A stretch of 64,000 bases of DNA from Cupriavidus respiraculi (GCF_914271545.1 NZ_CAJZAH010000004.1:1-64000); one strand, 5' to 3'. Positions 1 to 19,237 are shown, counted from the first letter of the stretch. The notes: generated by a model from the letters alone, not told the origin. Numbers and translations: made by a program.

Positions 1-2124
<2,124 letters not shown>

Positions 2125-2145
2125 ACCGCCTCCCAAATGGAAACC

Positions 2146-9198
<7,053 letters not shown>

Positions 9199-9405
9199 GC
9201 TCGCGCGGGGCCGCTGAGGCGGCCCTGCCCGTGCGCACCGGCAGCATCGCGTACCAGAGGCCGATGGCAGTCATGCCGCCCAGGGCGAGCCACGAGATCC
9301 AGTCCCACAGCCCATCGGCGAACAGCGCGGCGGCAAGCCCAACACAGCCGGCCACCGCCAGCAGCAGCGGCATGCCGTAGATCCACATAAGGGTGCCGGG
9401 CGTTT

Positions 9406-10587
9406 TCATCGTGAGACTCCGGTGGAGGCAACCGTCGGTGCGGTACGGCCTTCGGCGCCGTCCTGCGCTTCGGCTTCCAGCTTGCGCAGGCGCGCGTTGG
9501 CGGTCCGCGTGCGGCCGAACCACAGGTAGATGCCGCTGCCGAGCAGCACGATCGTGATGATGTCGAGCACCGCCCACAGCACCTTCAGCGGCATCGCGCC
9601 GTAGTCCCCGAAATGCAGCGGGCCGGAGATGCGCAGCGCGGCGACGTACCAGGGCATCTCGCGCTTGGTGGCGAACTGGCCGGTCTCGGCGTCGACGAGC
9701 ACGGGCTTGATGAGCCGCGAGGTGATATGGGCGTCGCCGCGCATGAAGACCGCGTAATGGCGAGGGCCGGCCAGCGGCGTGCCGGGATAGGCGACGAAGG
9801 CCGTCGTCATGTCGGGCTCCTCCGCCTGCGCCACGCGCAGCGCGCCGTCCAGCGAGGTGAGCCGGCGAGGCTCGCCCTGGCCGGCGAAGGGCGCGACCAT
9901 TGCCTTCAGCTCGGTGTTCTGCCAGACGCTGTAGGTTGGCTTTGCCAGCGTGAGCAGCACGCCAGTAATGCCGACGACGGCAGCCCAGGACAGGGTCGCC
10001 ATGCCCAGCACGTTATGCAGGTCCAGCCATTTGAGCCGGGTGGAGCGGTCGCGCCGCACGGTTCCGAACGGCAACTTCTTCATCAGCGGACCGTAGACCA
10101 CGATGCCCGACACCACCGAGATCACGAACAGCAGACCCATGAACCCGAGAAACAGCGAGCCGGCCAGCCCGGCGAACAGGTCGGTATGCAGCTTGACCAT
10201 GATCAGCATGAAGCCGGACCGCAGCGGCGTATCGCGCAGCAGGTCTCCCGTGCGGGCGTCATAGGTCAGCAGGGCGCCGCCCTGCCGGGGCGACTCGCGC
10301 GAGGACAGCGACACGAACCACACGGGCTCCTCGTCGTCGGCGGTCACGAAGCGCACCGCGGTGCCCGGGCGCCGCGCCAGGGCATCGGCCACGATGCCGT
10401 CCACCGGCACGTGCGCCGTGTCGGCCGGCATCTCCGGGGCTTCCACGCCATTGCCGAACCAGTGGTCGATCTCGTGCCCGAAGACCAGCGGCAAGCCAGT
10501 GAGGCACAGCAGCAGCAAAAACACGGTGCAGATCAGGCTGGTCCATTTATGGACCAGATACCAGATGCGGAAGGTGCGGATATGCAT
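9406..10587 (-). CDS. PepSY-associated TM protein, probable ferric-siderophore reductase
   Basis: 393 residues with the layout of the PepSY_TM (PiuB-like) family. There is an N-terminal helix (about 14-36), two helices around 150-200 carrying conserved histidines (VKLHTDLFAG, WLDLHNVLGM), a periplasmic PepSY region, and a last helix near 335-360 (LWAVLDIITIVLLGSGIYLW). Proteins of this family sit in the inner membrane beside siderophore genes and are linked to reductive iron release from the ferric siderophore. The position next to an NRPS and an N-acyltransferase supports that role here. It is transcribed away from the acyltransferase gene, with a Fur-box-like sequence in the shared upstream region. 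ATG at 10587 gives a normal amphipathic N-terminus. Confidence 0.88.
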   Translation of the reverse strand: MHIRTFRIWYLVHKWTSLICTVFLLLLCLTGLPLVFGHEIDHWFGNGVEAPEMPADTAHVPVDGIVADALARRPGTAVRFVTADDEEPVWFVSLSSRESPRQGGALLTYDARTGDLLRDTPLRSGFMLIMVKLHTDLFAGLAGSLFLGFMGLLFVISVVSGIVVYGPLMKKLPFGTVRRDRSTRLKWLDLHNVLGMATLSWAAVVGITGVLLTLAKPTYSVWQNTELKAMVAPFAGQGEPRRLTSLDGALRVAQAEEPDMTTAFVAYPGTPLAGPRHYAVFMRGDAHITSRLIKPVLVDAETGQFATKREMPWYVAALRISGPLHFGDYGAMPLKVLWAVLDIITIVLLGSGIYLWFGRTRTANARLRKLEAEAQDGAEGRTAPTVASTGVSR

Positions 10588-10628
10588 GTCTGCGGGCGTC
10601 CCGGGAAGCCGTGGCGGTCCGTCGTGTT

Positions 10629-10648
10629 GAGAATGATTCGTAATTCTA
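10629..10648. promoter_or_regulatory. Fur-box-like sequence in the divergent promoter region
   Basis: GAGAATGATTCGTAATTCTA lies between the start of the PepSY gene (minus) and the acyltransferase gene (plus), in an A/T-rich island within very GC-rich DNA. It shares the GAGAATGATTC half with common Fur boxes, while the second half is degenerate. Placement in a siderophore cluster makes iron/Fur control plausible. Assigned by eye. Confidence 0.5.
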
Positions 10649-10795
10649 TAGATGAGCGCCCCGCGCGCCTAGCCTTGTCGCGCCGGCCGCCGGCGGGCTG
10701 GCAAGAGGTAAATTTCGGCGCGCGTGCCGCGTCTTTCCTGCATCGGTCCGGCCTGGGGGTCGGCCTTGACCCAACCAGCCAGCCACGGAGAGACC

Positions 10796-11866
10796 ATGTC
10801 CACAATAACCATCGGCGGCCCGGCCGCTACGTTCAGCGGCTTCCGCTCGTTCGAGGTGCGCGGCGAAGGCCGCCTCGTATCGGCATGGGAGGCGGGACGG
10901 CTGTCCGTGCGCGGCGGCGATGCCGAGGTGGCCGCGTTTGAGGCGGAACCCGCCGATACCCCGGCGCTGCGGCTGGCAAGCACGACCGTTCGCGGCGCCG
11001 CGCTCGCCGACGCCACGACCGCCGCGCTCGAAGCCCTGACGACCATGTGGGGGTCAGGCAGCCTCGATGTCTCGCTCGAAGATGCGGATGGCGAGGCGGT
11101 GCTGCGCCAGCGCGGCCTGTTGCTGGACAGCGAAGCCACGCACGCGGGCCGCGGCGGCCGCTGCCACGCGGACCTGCTGTGGCAATACGCGCCACTGTGG
11201 CTGCGCCATGCCGGCCCGGCTTATCCGCTGCGATACGCGATGACCGGCGAGAAACGCCATCCAATGCGCCCGCCCAAGCCGGAGGGCCTCGTCTACGCGC
11301 GCTATATCCCCTGGCTGCAGCGCACCATGACGCTGCACGCGGCAACCATCCGGCAGGACCTGCCGAGCCTGCATCGCTGGATGAACGACCCCGACGTGGC
11401 GTTCTTCTGGCAGGAGGAAGGTGACGAGGAAAAGCATCGCCGCTATCTGCAAGGGCTGATCGACGACCCGCACATGCTGCCGCTGGTGGCGAGCTTCGAC
11501 GGCGAGCCGTTCGGCTACTTCGAGGTGTACTGGGCGAAAGAGAACCGCATCGCACCGTTCTACGACGCGCACGATCACGACCGCGGCTGGCATGTGCTGA
11601 TCGGCGAGCCGGCCTTCCGCGGCAAGGCGTTCCTCACCGCATGGTTCCCGGCCATCCAGCACTTCCAGTTTCTGGACGATCCGCGCACGCAGCGCATCGT
11701 CGGCGAGCCGCGGGCCGACCATCACCGCCAGATCGCCAATCTCGACAGGGCGGGATTCTCCAAGGTCAAGGAATTCGACTTCCCGCACAAGCGCGCCATG
11801 CTGGTGATGCTGCTGCGCGAACGGTTCTTCGGCGAGGGGTTGTATCTGCCGAGGCGAGAGGGCTGA
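10796..11866 (+). CDS. Siderophore N-acyltransferase, IucB-like GNAT
   Basis: 356 residues. The C-terminal half (about 185-350) is a GNAT domain of the IucB type used for hydroxamate siderophores, which acylates N6-hydroxylysine or N5-hydroxyornithine side chains. Visible signatures are LHRWMNDPDVAFFWQEEG, FGYFEVYWAKENRI, the WHVLIGEPAFRGK acetyl-CoA-binding region and VGEPRADHHRQI. The N-terminal ~170 residues are poorly conserved and of unknown fold. ATG 10796 is preceded by GGAG at good spacing; longer in-frame openings upstream are not supported. Next to the NRPS genes it most likely supplies the acyl hydroxamate of the siderophore. The acyl donor and the exact amine substrate cannot be read from sequence. 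Confidence 0.87.
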   Translation: MSTITIGGPAATFSGFRSFEVRGEGRLVSAWEAGRLSVRGGDAEVAAFEAEPADTPALRLASTTVRGAALADATTAALEALTTMWGSGSLDVSLEDADGEAVLRQRGLLLDSEATHAGRGGRCHADLLWQYAPLWLRHAGPAYPLRYAMTGEKRHPMRPPKPEGLVYARYIPWLQRTMTLHAATIRQDLPSLHRWMNDPDVAFFWQEEGDEEKHRRYLQGLIDDPHMLPLVASFDGEPFGYFEVYWAKENRIAPFYDAHDHDRGWHVLIGEPAFRGKAFLTAWFPAIQHFQFLDDPRTQRIVGEPRADHHRQIANLDRAGFSKVKEFDFPHKRAMLVMLLRERFFGEGLYLPRREG

Positions 11867-11986
11867 AGCCGGCTGCGATGGCCAGCGGTCGCATCACCGT
11901 CGGGCGGCCGGCTCTCCCGCCGGCGCGAAAGCGCCCGGGGGCGACGACGACCGCCCGCCATCCGCCCCGCCTCCGCACCCCCCCGG

Positions 11987-12667
11987 CTACCGCCGCGCCG
12001 GCACCCTCCAGACCCTTCCTCCGCCGATCACATAGACGTGCTCGCCCACCGAGGACGCCACCGGTGCATGTCCGGTGAACGCCCCGAACGCGGGCAGGAT
12101 CGCGCCATGCTCGCCGAACACGAAGCAAGGCAGGCGCAGCGAGTCGGACCCGCGCCGCAGCGTATACGCCGGATGCAGGTGCCCGGCCAGCACGTAGCCC
12201 ACCGGCGAGGCCCCCGGCATGTGCCGCAGCGCGAACGGCCCCGCGCGCAGCGGTTCCGCGACGACCTCGATGCCAAGCGACGGCGGCGGATCGCCCGCCC
12301 GCGCGTCGTGGTTGCCGCGCACCAGCGTGCAGCGCATGCCCACCGGCAGGCTGGCGCGCCATTCTCCCAACGCGGCCAGCACGGACGGCGTGCGGCTCGC
12401 GCGCGCATGCAGGAAGTCGCCGAGAAACACCAGATCGCTCGCCGGATAGCGCGCGGCCAGCGAGGCCAGCCGGGCGAGGTTGTCGGTGGTGGTGCCCGAC
12501 GGCACCGGCTGCCCCAGCGCGCGGAACGCGGCGGCCTTGCCGAAATGCACGTCGGCCACCAGCAGCATCGAGGCGGCCGGCCACCAGACGGCGCGCTCCG
12601 GCAGCAGCCACAGCGTTTCGCCGGCGGCCGACACGACGACATGCGATGGCGGCGGATGGGCGTCCAT
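11987..12667 (-). CDS. pdeM: Ligase-associated metallophosphoesterase PdeM
   Basis: 226 residues with the calcineurin-like metal-binding motifs in order: ADVHFGK, GDFLH, RGNHD and AGHLHP. This family (ligase-associated DNA damage response endonuclease PdeM) is recognised by its constant location with the helicase, ligase and MBL nuclease found directly upstream. It probably trims or cleaves DNA ends before ligation. ATG 12667 has GGGAG at ideal spacing and gives the usual family N-terminus. A GTG at 12688 overlaps the helicase stop (GTGA) and would add seven residues. Last gene of the minus-strand repair operon; it converges on the acyltransferase gene, with about 120 bases between. Confidence 0.9.
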   Translation of the reverse strand: MDAHPPPSHVVVSAAGETLWLLPERAVWWPAASMLLVADVHFGKAAAFRALGQPVPSGTTTDNLARLASLAARYPASDLVFLGDFLHARASRTPSVLAALGEWRASLPVGMRCTLVRGNHDARAGDPPPSLGIEVVAEPLRAGPFALRHMPGASPVGYVLAGHLHPAYTLRRGSDSLRLPCFVFGEHGAILPAFGAFTGHAPVASSVGEHVYVIGGGRVWRVPARR

Positions 12668-12684
12668 GATCGGCTCCCGGCCGT

Positions 12685-15354
12685 TCACAGCAGCGGCAAG
12701 GGTTTCGAGACCTTGCGCACCCGGCCGGGCCGCGCCCGCCGCGACGGCGAACGGGGCGAGGCGCCGGCGTGGTCAGCCATGCCGAAGCGCGCGGTTTCGG
12801 CGACATTTTCGGCATCCGGCGCGGCCTCGTCCGATCCGCCTTCCGGCGGCCCGGCGGCCTGTTCCAGTTCCGCGAGCATGCGGGCGATGCGGTCCGCCAG
12901 TTTCTCGGTGCTCAGCTTCTCGCGCAGGAATTCCACCACCAGCGGAAACGACAGCGGCGACGGCCGCTTGAGGTGATGCAGGTCCAGGCGCAGCGTGGAC
13001 AGGCGCGCCAGCGTATCGGCCAGTCGCGCCGCGTCCAGCTCCTGGCTCAGGACCTCCCGTTCCGCCTGTCCCAGCAGCAGGTTGGACGGATCGTGCTTGC
13101 GGAACACTTCGTAGAACAGACTGGACGACGCCTGCAATTGCCGCGCGCTCTTCGACGCGCCCGGATAACCCTGGAAGATCAGGCCCGCCACGCGCGCGAT
13201 CTCGCGAAAGCGCCGCAGCGACAGCTCGCCGGCATTGAGGCTCGCGAAAACATCGGCGATCAGGTCGCGCTGGCGCTCCTCGGCGAGCACCTGCGGCAGC
13301 CAGCGCGCCCAGTCCAGCGGCGCCGTGGACAGCAGCTCCAGGCCATAGTCGTTGACCGCCACCGAAATCGTGGACGGCACATGCTGACCCATCCGCCACG
13401 CCAGCAGGCTGCCCAGCCCCAGATGCACCGACCGCCCGGCGAACGGATAGAGAAACAGGTGCGAGCCTTCACGCGAGGCCAGCGTCTCGGCCAGCAGGGT
13501 CGCGCGCGTCGGCAGCGCGGACCAGCGCGCCTGCAGGTCGACCAGCGGCTGTATCAACGGCAGCTCGGGAGTCTGCGCGGGATCGAGTCGCCCTGCGGCC
13601 GCGGCTTCCAGTGTGTCGACCACCGCATCGGCCAGCTCCGTTGACAACGGCATCTTGCCGCCGTTCCAGCGCGGCACCACGGGGCGCCGGCCCGTGGCGC
13701 GGCGCACGAAGGCCGTCATCTCCTGCACCCGGACCAGTTCCAGCAGGCGGCCGCCGAACAGGAAGCAGTCACCGGGCGACAGCCGCGCGATAAAGCCTTC
13801 CTCGACCGTTCCCAGCGAGGCGCCGCCGCTGCCCGCGCGGCTCCAGTAGCGAACCTGCATCGTGGCGTCGCTGACGATGGTGCCCACGCTCATGCGATGG
13901 CGCCGCGCAAGGCGCGCATCCGGCACGCGCCATACGCCTTCCTCGTCCGGCTGCGCGCGGCGGTAGTCCGGATAGGCGGACAGCGTCTCGCCACCCTGCC
14001 GCACGAAGTCCAGGCACCACTGCCATTCCTCGTCCGTCAGTTCGCGGTACGCATAGGCCGAGCGCACTTCGGCCAGCAGATCATCCGGCCGGAAGCCGCC
14101 GCCCAGCGCCACGGTGACCAGATGCTGCACCAGCACGTCCAGCGGCTTGTCCGGCGACTCGCGGCCTTCGACTCGGCCCGCGGCCACGGCATGGCGCGCC
14201 GCCACGGCTTCCACCAGCTCCAGGCTGTGCGTGGGCACCACGGTGACGCGCGACGCGCGGCCCGGCGCGTGCCCCGAGCGGCCGGCGCGCTGCAACAGCC
14301 GCGCCACGCCTTTGGGCGAGCCGATCTGCAGCACGCGCTCCACCGGCAGGAAGTCCACGCCCAGATCCAGGCTGGATGTGCAGACCACCGCCTTGAGCTC
14401 GCCGTTCTTCAGCCCAAGCTCCACCCACTCGCGCACGGCGCGGTCCAGCGAGCCGTGATGCAGCGCGATGACGCCGGCCCAGTCGGGACGCGCATCCAGC
14501 AGGGCCTGGTACCACAGCTCCGCCTGCGAACGCGTATTGAGGAAGACCAGCGTGGTCGAGCTGCTTTCCAGTTCCGCAATGACATGCGGCAGCATCGACA
14601 GGCCGAGATGCCCCGCCCACGGGAAGCGGCCCGCTGCATCGGGCAGCAGCGTATCGATGCGCAGATCCTTGGGCACGCTGCCGCGCACCAGCTCGCGCCG
14701 CTGCGGCGCGATGCCCGCGAGCAGCACATCGCTGGCGTGCTGCAGGTTGCCCAGCGTCGCCGACAGGCCCCACACCATCAGGTCCGGTTGCCACGCGCGC
14801 AGCCGCGCCAGGGCCAGCTGAAGCTGCACGCCCCGCTTGTTGCCGATCAGTTCGTGCCATTCGTCGACCACCACCATGCGCACGCGGCCGAGTGCCGCCC
14901 GCGCATCGGCACGCGTCATCAGCAGCGACAGGCTCTCCGGCGTGGTGACCAGCGCCGTGGGCAGCCGGCGCGCCTGCGCCGCGCGTTCGGTGCTGCCGGT
15001 GTCTCCGGTGCGCAGCGCCACCGTCCATGCCAGGCCCAGGTCTGCCAACGGCGCCTGCAAAGCACGCGTCGTGTCGGCAGCCAGCGCACGCATCGGGGTG
15101 ATCCACAGCACCGTCAACGGCGGCGCCTCCGCGCCGGGCTCGCCAAACCGCAGCAGCGCGCCGAGCCACGCGGCGTAGGTCTTGCCGGTGCCGGTGGTCG
15201 CGTGCAGCAGGCCGCTATGGCCCGCGCCGATGGCATCCCACACCGCCTGCTGGAACGCGAAGGGCTCCCAGCCGCGCTGGCCCATCCATTGGCGCAGCGC
15301 GGGCGCCACCGCCGGCTCGGGCGGCGCGGAAGCGGCAGCGCCGCGCGTCTTCAT
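12685..15354 (-). CDS. Ligase-associated DEXH-box DNA helicase (Lhr-like)
   Basis: 889 residues. SF2 helicase motifs are seen in order: [12 protein letters not shown] (Walker A, ~50), [15 protein letters not shown] (motif II as DEWH), [36 protein letters not shown] and QRAGRSGH. A long C-terminal region follows, as in Lhr-type helicases, shorter than full-length Lhr. It probably unwinds or remodels DNA ends for the adjacent ligase. The start at 15354 shares ATGA with the ligase stop; a much longer open frame upstream is only a shadow of the ligase gene. The C-terminus is charged and Arg-rich. Confidence 0.93.
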   Translation of the reverse strand: MKTRGAAASAPPEPAVAPALRQWMGQRGWEPFAFQQAVWDAIGAGHSGLLHATTGTGKTYAAWLGALLRFGEPGAEAPPLTVLWITPMRALAADTTRALQAPLADLGLAWTVALRTGDTGSTERAAQARRLPTALVTTPESLSLLMTRADARAALGRVRMVVVDEWHELIGNKRGVQLQLALARLRAWQPDLMVWGLSATLGNLQHASDVLLAGIAPQRRELVRGSVPKDLRIDTLLPDAAGRFPWAGHLGLSMLPHVIAELESSSTTLVFLNTRSQAELWYQALLDARPDWAGVIALHHGSLDRAVREWVELGLKNGELKAVVCTSSLDLGVDFLPVERVLQIGSPKGVARLLQRAGRSGHAPGRASRVTVVPTHSLELVEAVAARHAVAAGRVEGRESPDKPLDVLVQHLVTVALGGGFRPDDLLAEVRSAYAYRELTDEEWQWCLDFVRQGGETLSAYPDYRRAQPDEEGVWRVPDARLARRHRMSVGTIVSDATMQVRYWSRAGSGGASLGTVEEGFIARLSPGDCFLFGGRLLELVRVQEMTAFVRRATGRRPVVPRWNGGKMPLSTELADAVVDTLEAAAAGRLDPAQTPELPLIQPLVDLQARWSALPTRATLLAETLASREGSHLFLYPFAGRSVHLGLGSLLAWRMGQHVPSTISVAVNDYGLELLSTAPLDWARWLPQVLAEERQRDLIADVFASLNAGELSLRRFREIARVAGLIFQGYPGASKSARQLQASSSLFYEVFRKHDPSNLLLGQAEREVLSQELDAARLADTLARLSTLRLDLHHLKRPSPLSFPLVVEFLREKLSTEKLADRIARMLAELEQAAGPPEGGSDEAAPDAENVAETARFGMADHAGASPRSPSRRARPGRVRKVSKPLPLL

Positions 15355-17027
15355 CCCGACTCTCCGGCGCGATCGGCACCGGGGCCGGGCAACATGGCTT
15401 CGAGCGCGTCCAGCGTATCGGCTTCCTCGACGGGCTTGTCGGTGCGCCAGCGCAGCATGCGCGGAAACCGCACCGCGATGCCGCTCTTGTGCCGCGTGCT
15501 GCGGGCGATGCCCTCGAAGCCCAGTTCGAAGACCTGGGTCGGCTCGACGCTGCGCACGGGGCCGAATTTCTCGACAGTGGTCCGGCGCACGATGGCGTCG
15601 ACCTTGCGCATCTCCTCGTCCGTGAGCCCCGAATAGGCCTTGGCGAACGGCACCAGCGCGCGGTCCGGGGCGCCCTGCGGCGCGTTCCAGACGGCGAAGG
15701 TGAAATCGGTGTACAGGCTGGCGCGGCGCCCGTGCCCACGCTGCGCATAGATCAGCACCGCGTCGACCGAATACGGATCGACCTTCCACTTCCACCAGAC
15801 GCCGACGTCCTTGGTACGGCCGGCGCCATAGGCCGCATCGGCGGCCTTGAGCATGAAGCCCTCCACGCCGAGGTCGCGCGAGGCGTCGCGCAGCCGCGCG
15901 TACGCGGGCCAGTCCGCGGCCTCGACCAGCGGGCTCAGTTCGAGCGCCGGATGCACGTACGTGGCAACGATTTGCTCCAGGCAGGCGCGGCGCTCTCGCT
16001 GCGGACGGCCGCGCCAGTCGGCGCCCTGCCATTCGAGTACGTCATAGGCAAGCAGGATCACCGGCGCATCGCGCAGGATCTTCGGCCCCAGCGTCTTGCG
16101 GCCGATGCGCTGCTGCAACCTGGCGAACGGCTGGACGCGCCGCTCCTGCCAGACCACGATCTCGCCGTCGATCACCGTGCCGTCCGGTAACGAGCGCGCC
16201 GCCTCCAGCAGCTCGGGGAAGCGGTCGGTCATCAGGTCCTCGCCGCGCGACCATACCCACACCTGGCCGCCGCGCTTGACCAGCTGCGCGCGGATGCCGT
16301 CCCACTTCCATTCGACCTGCCAATCCTCCACCCGGCCCAGCACCGTGTCGAACTGCTCCAGCGGCGCCTGCAACGCGTGCGCGAGAAAGAACGGATAGGG
16401 CTGCCCGCCCTCGCGTACCCGATTCTCGTCGGGGTCGTCGGGCGCGATCAGCGCCAGATAGTGCGAGGCGTCCGGCCGCGCCGACAGATCGGTGTAGCCG
16501 ACCATGCGCTCGGCCACGCGCTTGGCATCGATGCCGGCTACCTCGCCGAGCGCGCGCGTGACCAGCAGGCGCGACACGCCGACGCGAAAGCTGCCGGTGA
16601 TCAGCTTGAACAGCACCAACCTTCCGCGCGCGTCCAGCGGGCGCCACAGGACATCGAGCCGCGCCGCGATCGTCTCGGGCGGCTGGCCGCGCAGCGGCAG
16701 CAGCCGCTGTTCGACCCATTCGGCCAGCCCCGCGTGGTCGCGTTCGCCGCTGGGCGGCAGCAGCAGCGCGATGGTTTCGGCCAGATCTCCCACCGCCTGG
16801 TAGCTTTCCTCGAACAGCCATTCCGGCAGGTCCGCCGCGGCGCGCGCCAGCTCGCGCAGCATCGCCACCGGCACGATCTGCCGCGGCTTGCCGCCCGCGA
16901 GAAAGTACACCGCCCATGCCGCGTCCTCGGGCGGCACACGGCGCAGGTAGGCGGTCAGCGCGGCCAGCTTGGCCTTGTTGGAGGTGGTGCCGTCCAGTTC
17001 GGCGTAGAGATCGGCGAACGCCTTCAT
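15351..17027 (-). CDS. ATP-dependent DNA ligase (bacterial, repair type)
   Basis: 558 residues. The nucleotidyltransferase motif I is [10 protein letters not shown] with the AMP-accepting lysine at 241. Other motifs are VWSRGEDLM (Ia/III region), [25 protein letters not shown] and [15 protein letters not shown] (V). An N-terminal DNA-binding domain precedes the catalytic core, and an OB fold follows, ending in [17 protein letters not shown]. The architecture is that of the stand-alone ATP ligases in four-gene repair clusters, not of LigD, since no polymerase or phosphoesterase domains are fused. It overlaps the upstream nuclease and downstream helicase by four bases each. The expected substrate is nicked or broken DNA with processed ends. 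Confidence 0.95.
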   Translation of the reverse strand: MKAFADLYAELDGTTSNKAKLAALTAYLRRVPPEDAAWAVYFLAGGKPRQIVPVAMLRELARAAADLPEWLFEESYQAVGDLAETIALLLPPSGERDHAGLAEWVEQRLLPLRGQPPETIAARLDVLWRPLDARGRLVLFKLITGSFRVGVSRLLVTRALGEVAGIDAKRVAERMVGYTDLSARPDASHYLALIAPDDPDENRVREGGQPYPFFLAHALQAPLEQFDTVLGRVEDWQVEWKWDGIRAQLVKRGGQVWVWSRGEDLMTDRFPELLEAARSLPDGTVIDGEIVVWQERRVQPFARLQQRIGRKTLGPKILRDAPVILLAYDVLEWQGADWRGRPQRERRACLEQIVATYVHPALELSPLVEAADWPAYARLRDASRDLGVEGFMLKAADAAYGAGRTKDVGVWWKWKVDPYSVDAVLIYAQRGHGRRASLYTDFTFAVWNAPQGAPDRALVPFAKAYSGLTDEEMRKVDAIVRRTTVEKFGPVRSVEPTQVFELGFEGIARSTRHKSGIAVRFPRMLRWRTDKPVEEADTLDALEAMLPGPGADRAGESG

Positions 17028-18175
17028 CGCGACCGCCCTTGCGTGGCGTCCGGGGCGCTGTCGTTGCCGTCGTTGCCGTCGTTGCCGTCGCCAGCTTCCG
17101 CCACGGGCACGGCGGCGCCGGCGTCCTCGGCTTCCCCGCCCTCGCTTGCCTGCGCGGCGCGTGCATCGGCCTCGTCCTCGTCGCCATACTCGGTCTCGAA
17201 CGCCTGCGCCTGCCAGCCGCGTTCCTGCAGAAAGCGCACCATGACCGGCACGGAGCCGTGGGTCACGATCACGCGCTCGGCGCCCGTTGCCTCGATGGCC
17301 GAGAGCAGCCCCGGCCAGTCCGCGTGGTCGGACACCGCGAAGCCCTTGTCGACCCCGCGGCGGCGCCGTGTGCCGCGAATCTGCATCCAGCCGCTGGCAA
17401 AGCCTTCCGCGGCATCGCCGAAGCGGCGCAGCCAGGTGGAGCGCTGCGCCGACGGCGGCGCCACCACCAGCGCCTGGCGCAGCAGCGGGCTGCGCGCCGG
17501 CAGGTCGGCCGCGCGCTGCACCGGCGGCAGTACCACGCCGGCGGCGCGATACGCCTCGTTCAGCGAAGTCATGGCCCCGTGCGCAACGATGGGGCCCGGC
17601 ATGCCGGCCTCGCCCGCGTGCGCGAGAACGCCGTGCAGGATGCGTTGCGCCTTGCCGAAGGCATAGCAGTACAGCACGGATGCCCGCCCGGCCGCCGCGT
17701 TGGCGCGCCACCAGTCGAGGATTTCGCCCATCAGCTCCGGCTGCGATTGCCAGCGGTAGATGGGAAGCCCAAAGGTGCTCTCGGTGATGAAGGTGTCGCA
17801 GCGCACCGGCTCGAACGGATCGCAGGTGCCGTCGTCCTCCAGCTTGTAGTCACCGGAGGCGACCCACACCTGGCCGCCGTGTTCGATTCTCACTTGCGCG
17901 GAGCCCAGGACATGGCCCGCCGGATGCAGGCTGATGCGAACGCCCTGGTGCTCGATGGTCTCGCCATAGCGCAGCGTGTCGAGCGCGATGCCGGGCAGGC
18001 GCGCCGTCAGCACGCCGCGGCCGGGCTCGGCGCACAGATACTGGCCGTGGCCGAAACTGGCATGGTCCGAATGCGCATGCGTGATGACCGCGCGCCCAAC
18101 GGGGCGCCACGGATCGATATAGAAATCGCCGGGCGGGCAATACAGACCTTCGGGGCGGGCGACGACAAGGTCCAT
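17024..18175 (-). CDS. Ligase-associated metallo-beta-lactamase DNA exonuclease
   Basis: 383 residues. The metallo-beta-lactamase signature THAHSDHAS (~50), HPAGHVLGSAQ, ASGDYK, and ESTFGLP, followed by SDHADW and VTHGS, place it with the beta-CASP-related, DNA-ligase-associated exonucleases (Artemis/SNM1-like). It is the first gene of the operon nuclease-ligase-helicase-PdeM. ATG 18175 gives the family N-terminus MDLVVARPEGLYCPPGDFY; an upstream GTG at 18223 would add 16 residues and is less likely. The last ~60 residues are acidic and low complexity, ending in a Gly-Asn-Asp repeat coded by three exact 9-base repeats, so they are probably a disordered tail. Confidence 0.9.
   Translation of the reverse strand: MDLVVARPEGLYCPPGDFYIDPWRPVGRAVITHAHSDHASFGHGQYLCAEPGRGVLTARLPGIALDTLRYGETIEHQGVRISLHPAGHVLGSAQVRIEHGGQVWVASGDYKLEDDGTCDPFEPVRCDTFITESTFGLPIYRWQSQPELMGEILDWWRANAAAGRASVLYCYAFGKAQRILHGVLAHAGEAGMPGPIVAHGAMTSLNEAYRAAGVVLPPVQRAADLPARSPLLRQALVVAPPSAQRSTWLRRFGDAAEGFASGWMQIRGTRRRRGVDKGFAVSDHADWPGLLSAIEATGAERVIVTHGSVPVMVRFLQERGWQAQAFETEYGDEDEADARAAQASEGGEAEDAGAAVPVAEAGDGNDGNDGNDSAPDATQGRSR
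17061..17087. repeat. 9-base tandem repeat (3 copies) in the nuclease tail
   Basis: The unit TCGTTGCCG occurs three times in a row on the plus strand. On the coding strand it encodes (Gly-Asn-Asp)n. The unit is a multiple of three, so copy-number changes would keep the frame. Confidence 0.9.
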
Positions 18176-18298
18176 CTGAGCGCTGGAAAGACATTCGGGC
18201 CTGCGTGGCGGGAATCTTCCCACCCTCGCAGACCCGATTCTATGGACGCGCCAGCGCCGGCGCTGTCAGGCTCCGGCTGAAAAGGCGGACCGCTGGCC

Positions 18299-19237
18299 TC
18301 AGCCGGCGGCCACCATGCCCGGCCGGTTCACGCGGATATTGTTGATGACCTCGTTGACGCCGTAGACCTCGTCCGCGATCTCCTCGATGGCGTACTTGTC
18401 CTGCCGGTCCGGCACCGTGCCGGACAGCGTGACATTGCCGCCGCTGACCGACACCGAGACCTCGCTCACATCCAGTGCGTTGTCGCGCGCCAGCCGCACG
18501 CACACGTCCTCGTGGATGGCTTCGTCCGAGCGCTGATAGCCCTTCGGGCCCACCCGGCGCATCGGCGCGTTGACGTGGCCGGCGCCGGTGGAACGGCCCA
18601 ACGTGCCCACGCCCCTGTTACCGCCCATGCCGCCCATGCCGCTCATGCCACTCATGCTCGTGCGGCCGCCTCCGCTGCCATACGCACCCTGCGCGCGCAT
18701 GCCCTGCATGTTGCCCATGCCACTCGCGCCCATGTGGCCGGATCCTTCGGGATGCGGCGTTGCGCCGGCGCTTGCCATGGTGCCGGTCGACTGCTGGCCG
18801 GCGCGATAGCCGTCCATGTACCCGCGCGAATAGCCTTGCACATAGCCCTCGCGGTCGGGCGAGCCTTCGCCGGTGCGCGACTCGTGGTCGCTGATGTCGC
18901 GCCCAGGCGCCCATTGCTCGTCGTCGCTGTCCTCGCGGCCGCGCCGGTAGTGCGCTTGCGGATACCGCTCCTCGTAGCGGGCGATCTGCTCGTCGCCCCA
19001 TTCCCAGCTTTCGTGTCCCGGGTCGCCGGCGAACCAGGCGTGCGACGAACGCGGTGCACCATCGTCGCCGGAGCCGAAGCCGCCGCCCGTGCTGTAGGTG
19101 CGGCTACGCTGGCGGCGCTGCTCGTTCATCTCGTCCCGCATGCCGCCACCCTCGAAGGCGCGCGACCCGGTCCTCTGATCGTCTCCATAGCGGGCGCCTG
19201 ATCGTTCGCGACCATAGTCGTCTGTCCAATTTCCCAT
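18299..19237 (-). CDS. BON-domain protein with Gly/Met-rich linker
   Basis: 312 residues. The C-terminal ~65 residues form a BON domain (DEAIHEDVCVRLARDNALDVSE, then GNVTLSGTVPDR and NEVINNIRV), a fold seen in OsmY-like stress and envelope proteins. The long N-terminal part is low complexity: charged and Gly-rich, then Tyr/Gly repeats (GYVQGYSRGYMDGYRAG), then Met-Ser-Gly repeats (SMSGMSGMGGMGG). There is no signal peptide (MGNWTDDYGRE), so it may stay in the cytoplasm. ATG 19237 has AGGAG seven bases upstream; the open frame extends to 19429 without a better start. The function is unknown; a general-stress or surface-association role is only a guess from the family and the neighbouring PfpI gene. 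Confidence 0.8.
   Translation of the reverse strand: MGNWTDDYGRERSGARYGDDQRTGSRAFEGGGMRDEMNEQRRQRSRTYSTGGGFGSGDDGAPRSSHAWFAGDPGHESWEWGDEQIARYEERYPQAHYRRGREDSDDEQWAPGRDISDHESRTGEGSPDREGYVQGYSRGYMDGYRAGQQSTGTMASAGATPHPEGSGHMGASGMGNMQGMRAQGAYGSGGGRTSMSGMSGMGGMGGNRGVGTLGRSTGAGHVNAPMRRVGPKGYQRSDEAIHEDVCVRLARDNALDVSEVSVSVSGGNVTLSGTVPDRQDKYAIEEIADEVYGVNEVINNIRVNRPGMVAAG

Noticed and set aside
12685-16032. Helicase starting at 16032 (1115 codons)
   Set aside because: The extra N-terminus is a shadow of the ligase gene; the family start is the ATG at 15354 that overlaps the ligase stop.
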